Source of the DNA: Streptomyces sp. NBC_01341
GTDB taxonomy: Bacteria > Actinomycetota > Actinomycetes > Streptomycetales > Streptomycetaceae
DNA: 64,000 nucleotides
Assembly: GCF_035946055.1 (NCBI RefSeq)
Contig: NZ_CP108364.1
Span: 4,340,001 to 4,404,000, forward strand
Direction of reading: 5' to 3'
A program made the translations under genes and the position numbers. Of this stretch, positions 29,281 to 35,600 are shown in pieces. Numbering within the stretch: the first letter of the stretch is position 1; each line of letters begins with the position of its first letter. The notes under the pieces were generated by a model that was not told where the DNA came from, did no database searches, and saw only the letters and a list, made by a program, of their open reading frames with translations.

Positions 29281-30726
29281 TCAGCTTTCGCCGTCGGACT
29301 CCGACACTGCCGCCTGAGCCGCCCTGGCCGCCGCGCTCCCGGGACGCTTCCGGGCGACCCAGCCCTCGATATTCCGCTGCTGGCCCCGGGCGACGGCCAG
29401 CGAGCCGGACGGCACGTCCTTGGTGATGACCGAACCCGCCGCCGTGTAAACGCCGTCCCCGACCGTGACGGGCGCCACAAACATATTGTCCGACCCGGTC
29501 CGGCAGTGGGACCCGATCGTGGTGTGGTGCTTCGCCACCCCGTCGTAGTTCACGAACACGCTCGCCGCACCGATGTTGGTGTGGTCACCGATCGTCGCGT
29601 CACCGACGTAACTCAGGTGCGGCACCTTCGTGCCCTCACCGATCGTCGCGTTCTTCATCTCGACGTACGTACCCGCCTTGGAGTTCGCACCCATGCGCGT
29701 ACCCGGCCGCAGATACGCGAACGGACCCACCGTCGCACCCGGACCCACCTCGGCCCCGTCCGCCACCGTGTTGTCCACCCGCGCGCCCGCGTGCACGACC
29801 GTGTCCTTCAGCCGCGAGTTCGGACCCACCTCGGCATCCTCCGCCAGGTGCGTCGTCCCCAGCAGCTGCGTACCCGGATGCACGATCGCATCCCGCTCGT
29901 ACGTCACCGTCGCGTCGATCAGCGTCGACGCCGGCTCCACGACCGTCACACCCGCCAGCATCGCGCGCTCCAGCAGGCGCTCGTTGAGCAGCCGCCGCGC
30001 CTCGGCCAGCTGGAGCCGGTTGTTGATGCCCAGGATCTCCCGGTGGTCACCCGTGACCGAGGCCCCCACCCGATGACCCGCCTCCCGCAGGATCGACAGC
30101 ACATCGGTGAGGTACTCCTCGCCCTGGCTGTTGTCCGTGCGCACCTTGCCCAGCGCCTCGGTCAGCAGACGGCCGTCGAACGCGAAGACCCCGGAGTTGA
30201 TCTCCCGGATCGCACGCTGCGCGTCGGTCGCGTCCTTGTGCTCGACGATCTCCGTGACCGCCCCGGTCGCCGCGTCGCGGATGATCCGGCCGTAACCGGT
30301 CGAGTCCGGGACCTCGGCGGTCAGCACGGTGACCGCGTTGGCGTCGGCGGCATGCGTGGCGGCCAGCACGGACAGCGTCTCGCCCGAGAGCAGCGGGGTG
30401 TCCCCGCACAGGACGATCACGGTGCCGTCGACGGTGCCGCCGAGTTCTTCGAGCCCCATGCGGACCGCGTGGCCGGTGCCGTTCTGCTCGGCCTGGTGGG
30501 CGGTGCGCACCGGGGTCCCGCCTGCGGAGAGGTGCGCGGTGACCTGCTCGCCGCCATGGCCGACGACCACGACGAGGTGTTCGGGGTTCAGGCGGCCGGC
30601 GGCGGCCACGACGTGTCCGACGAGGGAGCGTCCGGAGATCTCGTGCAGGACCTTGGGGGTCTTCGACTTCATGCGGGTTCCCTCACCCGCTGCGAGGACG
30701 ACGACGGCCAGGCTGTTGGCGCTCAC
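29281..30726 (-). CDS. glmU: Bifunctional GlcNAc-1-P uridyltransferase / GlcN-1-P acetyltransferase
   Basis: Makes UDP-GlcNAc for peptidoglycan in two steps. 481 residues. The N-terminal pyrophosphorylase loop is LAAGEGTRMKSKTPKVLHE near residue 12; the C-terminal half is a left-handed beta-helix with hexapeptide repeats (VGPGATVGPFAYLRPGTRMG) and the acetyl-transfer loop YVGDATIGDHTNIGAASVFV. The GTG start at 30726 is preceded by GAAGGG; a longer frame upstream is not conserved. Directly downstream of the tRNA gene. Confidence 0.97.
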   Translation of the reverse strand: MSANSLAVVVLAAGEGTRMKSKTPKVLHEISGRSLVGHVVAAAGRLNPEHLVVVVGHGGEQVTAHLSAGGTPVRTAHQAEQNGTGHAVRMGLEELGGTVDGTVIVLCGDTPLLSGETLSVLAATHAADANAVTVLTAEVPDSTGYGRIIRDAATGAVTEIVEHKDATDAQRAIREINSGVFAFDGRLLTEALGKVRTDNSQGEEYLTDVLSILREAGHRVGASVTGDHREILGINNRLQLAEARRLLNERLLERAMLAGVTVVEPASTLIDATVTYERDAIVHPGTQLLGTTHLAEDAEVGPNSRLKDTVVHAGARVDNTVADGAEVGPGATVGPFAYLRPGTRMGANSKAGTYVEMKNATIGEGTKVPHLSYVGDATIGDHTNIGAASVFVNYDGVAKHHTTIGSHCRTGSDNMFVAPVTVGDGVYTAAGSVITKDVPSGSLAVARGQQRNIEGWVARKRPGSAAARAAQAAVSESDGES

Positions 30727-30795
30727 GGATGTGCCCTTCGGCTTCGGGTGGTGGACACCCGCAGGATACCGGGGGCGTATATGCCCGAAACGAGC

Positions 30796-30825
30796 GCGGG
30801 CCCCGACCGTGAGGTCGGGGCCCGC
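30796..30825. terminator. Terminator after tRNA-Gln
   Basis: GCGGGCCCCGACC (30796-30808) and GGTCGGGGCCCGC (30813-30825): a perfect 13-bp stem with a four-base loop, nine bases after the tRNA 3' end and 70 bases before the glmU start. Confidence 0.85.
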
Positions 30826-30833
30826 GAGTGCAG

Positions 30834-30905
30834 CTCCCCCACCAGGACTCGAACCCGGACAAATAGCACCAAAAGCTACTGTGCTGCCAATTACACCATG
30901 GGGGA
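30834..30905 (-). tRNA. tRNA-Gln (anticodon UUG)
   Basis: 72 bases on the minus strand. The acceptor arms are TCCCCCA and TGGGGGA with discriminator G. The D arm contains GGTGTAATTGGCAGC, the anticodon stem-loop is GTAGC-TTTTGGT-GCTAT giving anticodon TTG, and the T arm is CCGGGTTCGAGTCCTGG. CCA is not encoded. The genetic code assignment is direct. Confidence 0.96.
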
Positions 30906-30922
30906 ACAAAGCGGACATTTCC

Positions 30923-31816
30923 TCATTCCGCTCGATCGGCACCCAATACTATGCCGTACCAAGCGCCTTCCGCGCGACGGTAAAGCTCGGCGCTCTGGGA
31001 CACGTAGACGGCTAGGCATCCTCGATAGGTGTTGCCGGTGTTTTTGCGCACGGTCTTCGGGTTGTGCTTCTTGAGAGTCGTCTTCCCGAATGCTGAGGCG
31101 GGTGCGCCTGTCAGGTCGGCCCAAAAAGCCTCGGCCCCTGCGACGTCTGCCGATTCGTGGATGCTCACCCGGAAGCGCATGCGGTCGCGGGAGACGCCGA
31201 GCAGGTTGAGCCAGTGGAGAAACAAGTTGATCACGTCGGGATCGCTATTGATCAGTTCGATGCGTTCGCGCCTGCTGTACGACTTGTCCTTGGTGCCCTC
31301 GGCCCAGTAGAGGGCAACCCCCGCGATGAACAGTTCTCTGTCCGAAAGCCTCCCCACGGCGTCTCGTGCTGTCCGCTTGGTCTCCTTGCGTTCTGCGTCC
31401 CGGTTGGCGCGTAGATCGGCCAGCCCGGCGTTCATGCGCGCGAGGCGCTCCGCTTCTGTGTAGCGCGGCTCCGGGGTCGGGAGGTCTCGAACCCAGAGTG
31501 AGATCGAGCTCTTTGAGCAGCCCAACTCCATCTGGATCTGGTCGTACGTCAGTCCTCGCAGGCGTAGCTCTCTTGCCTTGGTGTGCAAGTCGTCCTTCGC
31601 GCGCGGGCGTTTCGTCCAAGTTGGTGCTGGCTCGCCCTCCAGGAGGCGATGAAGGATGTCGTTGTTGAAGACCTTCAGTCGGTCCCTGATCTGCCGCACG
31701 CTCAGTCCCTCGCGCCGCAGGGCGACCGCCTTCTCGCGGAGTCCCTCGAAGTCCGCGTACTTGCCTTTGGCATGTGTCATACGAACAGAGTGGTCCGGAA
31801 TGCGGACGTCCGGCAT
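30923..31816 (-). CDS. HTH protein with LAGLIDADG-like C-terminal region
   Basis: 297 residues. The N-terminal third has two helix-turn-helix-like segments, EGLSVRQIRDRLKVFNNDIL and GLTYDQIQMELGCSKSSISL. The C-terminal half begins LFIAGVALYWAEGTKDKS, continues IELINSDPDVINLFLHWLNL and ends TGNTYRGCLAVYVS; this pattern resembles LAGLIDADG homing-endonuclease-like domains seen in actinobacterial proteins, but I cannot confirm catalytic Asp placement. It ends 17 bp upstream of tRNA-Gln on the same strand. Base composition is visibly less GC-rich than its neighbours, hinting at transfer. Start at 31816 or at the Met 12 codons later (31780); neither has a strong ribosome site. Confidence 0.72.
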   Translation of the reverse strand: MPDVRIPDHSVRMTHAKGKYADFEGLREKAVALRREGLSVRQIRDRLKVFNNDILHRLLEGEPAPTWTKRPRAKDDLHTKARELRLRGLTYDQIQMELGCSKSSISLWVRDLPTPEPRYTEAERLARMNAGLADLRANRDAERKETKRTARDAVGRLSDRELFIAGVALYWAEGTKDKSYSRRERIELINSDPDVINLFLHWLNLLGVSRDRMRFRVSIHESADVAGAEAFWADLTGAPASAFGKTTLKKHNPKTVRKNTGNTYRGCLAVYVSQSAELYRRAEGAWYGIVLGADRAE

Positions 31817-31935
31817 GGAAGGGGCCCCAGTTCACCGGATCGTGGGATGTGCCTGTTTTAGCGGTACGACCAGTGACTTTCCGTGCTCACGGAGTCTCCG
31901 GAAAATGAGATGCGGCCGCCCGTACGCTGGATGCC

Positions 31936-33252
31936 ATGACCGTAACGGGGGCAGACCTGGGAGCGGCGGGCCCGACCACCCGCGGCTACTGGTGGTGGGG
32001 GCGGCGGCGGAGCGTCGCCCTGGACGTGGGACTCGCGCTGGTCTCGGCGCTGGAGTGCGCGCTGGAGGGGGTGTCGTTCGCCGGGGACACCGGGCTGCCG
32101 GTGCCGTTCGGGGTGTTGTTCGGCCTGCTGGCCGGGTCGGTGCTCGTGCTGCGCAGGCGGTGGCCGATCGCGGTGGTGCTGGTGTCGATCGCGACGACGC
32201 CCGCCGAGATGGGCTTCCTGATGGCGATCGTCGGCCTCTACACGCTGGCGGCCTCCGACGTGCCGCGCAGGATCACCGTCGTGCTGACGGGGATGACGCT
32301 GGTCGGCACCTTCATCGTGTCGTACGTGCGACTGCGGCAGACGGTGGACGCCGACGCGGACTTCGGGCCGGGGGTCTGGTACGTCCCGGTCGTGTCCCTC
32401 TTCATGTCGCTGGGGCTGACGGCGCCGGCGGTGCTCTTCGGTCTGTACATCGGGGCCAGGCGCAGGCTGATGGAGAGCTTGCGGGAGCGCGCGGACTCGT
32501 TGGAGCGGGAACTGTCGCTGCTGGCGGACCGGGCCGAGGAGCGGGCGGAGTGGGCGCGTACGGAGGAGCGGACGCGGATCGCCCGCGAGATGCATGACGT
32601 CGTGGCCCACCGGGTGAGCCTGATGGTGGTGCACGCGGCGGCGTTGCAGGCGGTGGCTCCGAAGGATCCGGCGAAGGCGGTGCGGAACGCGGCGCTGGTC
32701 GGTGACATGGGCCGGCAGGCGCTGACCGAGTTGCGGGAGATGCTCGGGGTGCTGCGGAGCGGTGACGCGCTGGTCGCGCCGCCGGTGGGAATCGTGCCGC
32801 TGGCTTCCGTCGGGCGGGCGGCGGCGGCTGCCGCGGCTGCGGTGGTGGAGGAGGGGCCGCGGCTGTGCGAGGTGGAGGCGCTGGTGGCGCAGTCCCGTGA
32901 GGCGGGGATGACGGTGGAGCTGTCGGTGGAGGGGGAGTTGCGTCCGTATGCGCCGGAGGTGGAGCAGACGGCGTACCGGGTGGTGCAGGAGGCGCTGACG
33001 AACGTGCACAAGCATGCGGCGGGGTCGAGGGCGTGGGTGCGGCTCGCGCATCGGGGTGCGGAGGTGGCGATGCAGGTGGAGAACGGTCCGTCGGACGGGG
33101 CGGCGGCGGATGCGGGGCTGCCGAGCGGGGGCAACGGTCTGGTGGGGATGCGGGAGCGTGTGCTCGGGCTGGGGGGTGTGTTCGTGTCGGGGCCGACGGA
33201 TGCGGGTGGTTTCCGGGTGTCGGCGGTGCTGCCGGACGCCGGCGTGGCGTGA
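31936..33252 (+). CDS. Orphan NarL-type sensor histidine kinase
   Basis: 438 residues. About five membrane helices in the first 185 residues, a coiled coil (LRERADSLERELSLLADRAE), the HisKA_3 phosphorylation motif TRIAREMHDVVAHRVSLMVV with the phospho-His, and an ATPase domain with AYRVVQEALTNVHKHA (N box) and GGNGLVGMRERVLGLGG (G box). Such kinases normally pair with a LuxR-type regulator, but none is adjacent; the orphan regulators at 11660 and 18524 are not obviously partners. Divergent from the HTH gene. Confidence 0.9.
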   Translation: MTVTGADLGAAGPTTRGYWWWGRRRSVALDVGLALVSALECALEGVSFAGDTGLPVPFGVLFGLLAGSVLVLRRRWPIAVVLVSIATTPAEMGFLMAIVGLYTLAASDVPRRITVVLTGMTLVGTFIVSYVRLRQTVDADADFGPGVWYVPVVSLFMSLGLTAPAVLFGLYIGARRRLMESLRERADSLERELSLLADRAEERAEWARTEERTRIAREMHDVVAHRVSLMVVHAAALQAVAPKDPAKAVRNAALVGDMGRQALTELREMLGVLRSGDALVAPPVGIVPLASVGRAAAAAAAAVVEEGPRLCEVEALVAQSREAGMTVELSVEGELRPYAPEVEQTAYRVVQEALTNVHKHAAGSRAWVRLAHRGAEVAMQVENGPSDGAAADAGLPSGGNGLVGMRERVLGLGGVFVSGPTDAGGFRVSAVLPDAGVA

Positions 33253-33329
33253 GGCGGTTGTGCGGGGGCGGGTCCGGGGGTCCGGCGGCCGGTTGCGGGG
33301 TGTCCGGGCCGGGGTGAGGTGCCGGGTGC

Positions 33330-33848
33330 TCAGCCGGAGGTGAGGCGGGTGGGCTGTGCGCCGGTCATGAGGGCTTCCAGGGCCCGGTCGATGTCGGAGC
33401 CGAGGTACCAGTCGCCGGTGTGGTCGATGGAGTAGACGCGTCCTTCGCTGTCGATGGCGAGGACGGCCTGGCCGTCGCCTTCTTCGCCGAGGGGTGCGAC
33501 TTCGGTCTGCAGTGCGCGGCCGAGGTCGCTGAGGGTGCGGGCGAGGTGGAGTCCGTTGAGCGGGTCGATGGCCACGGCGGTGGTGGCGATCTGCCGGCCG
33601 GGGGCGATCGCGGTGATGCGGAGGCCGCCGAATTCTGCCCAGGCTTCGACGGCTGCGGGGAAGACGGCGTGTTGGTGGCCTGCGGGGGAGGCGTGGGAGC
33701 GGAGGGCGTCGGCCCATTCCTCGGCCTGCCGGATGTCCCAGCGTCCGGGTGCCCATCCTGCGTTGCGGAGTGCTGTGTCGACGTTGAGTGAGAAGCGGGT
33801 GGCGGGGGTGTGGTGCTGTTGGGCGGGCAGTCCTGTGCGGTCGTGCAT
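33330..33848 (-). CDS. SUKH-3 family immunity-type protein
   Basis: 172 residues with the SUKH-3 pattern: LRNAGWAPGRWDIRQAEEW near the N-terminus, AVEAWAEFGGLRITAIAPGR in the middle, AIDPLNGLHLARTLSDLG, and VYSIDHTGDWYLGSDID near the end. SUKH proteins serve as antidotes to nucleic-acid-targeting toxins in polymorphic toxin systems. It starts 10 bp after the deaminase stop on the same strand, the usual effector-then-immunity order. I chose the ATG at 33848 because earlier starts lie inside the upstream gene. Cytoplasmic. Confidence 0.85.
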   Translation of the reverse strand: MHDRTGLPAQQHHTPATRFSLNVDTALRNAGWAPGRWDIRQAEEWADALRSHASPAGHQHAVFPAAVEAWAEFGGLRITAIAPGRQIATTAVAIDPLNGLHLARTLSDLGRALQTEVAPLGEEGDGQAVLAIDSEGRVYSIDHTGDWYLGSDIDRALEALMTGAQPTRLTSG

Positions 33849-33858
33849 GGTGGTGTGT

Positions 33859-34383
33859 TCAGCCCTTCTCGGCCGTGGTCGCCGTGCCCGTGCCGGCGAG
33901 GTCGACGGGGCGCACACCGAAGTGGGCGAGCATCGCCGTGCAGGAGCGGCAGGGGGGTGCGTAGCTGCCGTGGAGGGGGTCGCCGTCCTCGCGGATGTGG
34001 CGGGCGGTGAGCCGGGCGTGTTTGAGTGCGCGGCGGGCTTCGCCGTTGGTGAGGGGTTTGCGTTGGGCTCTTTTGGAGCGGTTCTCGTCGGCGGCGTTGA
34101 GTTGCCGTGACAGGAGTATGGCTTCGGGGCAGCGTCCGGTGAAGCGTTCGCGCTGGTTGCTGGTGAGGGTGTCGAGGAAGTCCTGTACGAGTGCGTGGAG
34201 GGCCGGTGGCTGGTCGCCCTTGCCCGCGGTGCAGGTGAGGGTCTCTCCGCGTACGGACAGGGCTGCGGCCACCGCGGGCAGGATGCCGTCGCGGCGGTGC
34301 TGGAGTCGGGGTGCGCGGCTGGGCTCGGTGGTGCTCCAACTGAGTCGCGGATCTCCGGATGTGACTGGTTGTGCTGTGTGCAT
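33859..34383 (-). CDS. YwqJ-like nucleic acid deaminase
   Basis: 174 residues with the two zinc-site motifs of the deaminase fold: Cys85-Pro-Glu87 in FTGRCPEAILLSRQL, and Cys145-x2-Cys148 in APPCRSCTAML. The spacing and the GRCPE form fit the YwqJ-type toxin deaminases, which act on nucleic acid bases. There is no signal peptide, no export domain and no toxin N-terminal carrier; the protein is free-standing. It precedes SUKH-3 in an operon and is divergent from the WHH-SUKH gene. GGGAGG lies 12 bases before the ATG. Activity is inferred from motifs only. Confidence 0.8.
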   Translation of the reverse strand: MHTAQPVTSGDPRLSWSTTEPSRAPRLQHRRDGILPAVAAALSVRGETLTCTAGKGDQPPALHALVQDFLDTLTSNQRERFTGRCPEAILLSRQLNAADENRSKRAQRKPLTNGEARRALKHARLTARHIREDGDPLHGSYAPPCRSCTAMLAHFGVRPVDLAGTGTATTAEKG

Positions 34384-34622
34384 GACGATCGTGTCCCTCC
34401 CGTGCAATCCCCCGAGTTGCGGGGGACAGCCTGCCAAATGTGCAGGGTGGTGGGGAAGCTGGGGCGGGGAAACGTGTCTGCGTGTCGTGGCTCGGTGGCT
34501 GTGTTGTCGTGTGTCCGTCACGCCGTGGTGACGTTCGGTGAGTGGGGGTGCGGGGGCGGGAGCCCTTGTTGCGTCACGGCATAGGCTGTGCGGAACACCG
34601 GACGCAGCAGGGGGCAACCGCC

Positions 34623-35600
34623 ATGACGACAGGTCGGCTCGGGCAGCAAGCCGCGCCACCGAACGCGGCTTATGCGGGGCAGGTCGTTCATTTCCCGGAT
34701 CCTGTCCGGGCGTCCCGTCACCCGAGGGGTGTCCGTGTGGACGGGGACGGCTATCCGGTGCTTTCGCCGTATGCGCGTGCGGCCGCGGAGATCGCGGATC
34801 CGCCTCCGGGGTTCGGGGTCGACGAGCTGCGGCTGACGGATTACGTGTCGGCGAACGCGGCGTCGGCGGCGAGCGGTCACGAGTTGTGGGAGACCATTCC
34901 GGCGGTGGCGACGCCGCACGGCTGGACGTGGCATCACGTGGCGGGTGGCCGGCGGATGGAGCTGGTGCCGATCGAGGTGAAGGCGCTGCTGCGTCATCAC
35001 GGCGGTCTGGCGACGGCTTCCGTGGACCAGGACCGTCGGGGTACGCGGCCGCTGCAGGAGACGCGGCCCGCTCATTTCCGGCTTCCCAAGGGGTCGGTGG
35101 CGGTGGGCGAGCAGCAGATCCTGGGGGTCGAGGAGGATCTGGGCTACCGGCTTCCCGGTGCGTACCGGTCGTTCCTGAAGGCGGCCGGCGGGTCGGCCCC
35201 GGTGGGCGTGGCGCTGGACGCGGAGCTGGGTCTTCTGGTGGACCAGCCGTTCTTCACGGTGCGCGAGGAGGCGGCCGTGAACGACCTGGTGTACGTGAAC
35301 AAGTGTCTGCGGGACCACTTCACGAAGGAATTCCTGGGTGTGGGTTTCGTCCAGGGCGGCATTCTGGCTTTGAAGGTGCGTGGCACCGGGGTGGGGTCCG
35401 TGTGGTTCTGCCCGTACGACGATGCGCGGGATCAGGACGGCTGGGGTGTGCAGGAGCGGGTGGACCGGCTTCTGCTGCCGTGCGGTGAGGACTTCGATGC
35501 CTTCCTCCAGCGTCTCGCGGGCAGTCCGCCGGAGTTGGAGACGGTGGCGAACCTGATGGTGGACGGCGGCTTCGCGCGGGCCGTCCCGGTGGAGGGGTGA
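34623..35600 (+). CDS. Fusion of WHH-type nuclease-like domain and SUKH (SMI1/KNR4) domain
   Basis: 325 residues. Residues 45-130 match the WHH branch of HNH/Endo VII nucleases: YPVLSPYARAAAEI, LRLTDYVSANAAS, then GWTWHHVAGGRRMELVP (WHH at 103-105) and LLRHHGGLAT. In the family the segment after LVP reads x-x-x-His-x4-His-x-Gly-Gly; here the first of these His is Lys120, the second His125 is present, so metal binding may be impaired. Residues 160-300 are a SUKH domain (EEDLGYRLPGAYRSFLKAAGG). Effector-type and immunity-type domains in one chain are unusual. Its stop overlaps the next gene's GTG. Confidence 0.8.
   Translation: MTTGRLGQQAAPPNAAYAGQVVHFPDPVRASRHPRGVRVDGDGYPVLSPYARAAAEIADPPPGFGVDELRLTDYVSANAASAASGHELWETIPAVATPHGWTWHHVAGGRRMELVPIEVKALLRHHGGLATASVDQDRRGTRPLQETRPAHFRLPKGSVAVGEQQILGVEEDLGYRLPGAYRSFLKAAGGSAPVGVALDAELGLLVDQPFFTVREEAAVNDLVYVNKCLRDHFTKEFLGVGFVQGGILALKVRGTGVGSVWFCPYDDARDQDGWGVQERVDRLLLPCGEDFDAFLQRLAGSPPELETVANLMVDGGFARAVPVEG

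Noticed and set aside
30834..31816. Integrated element at tRNA-Gln
   Set aside because: No integrase, no repeated tRNA 3' end and a terminator directly after the tRNA; only one odd gene sits on the 5' side.
31656..32597. A 313-codon frame overlapping the sensor kinase
   Set aside because: Gly/Arg/Ala shadow in another frame; kinase motifs are in the frame beginning at 31936.
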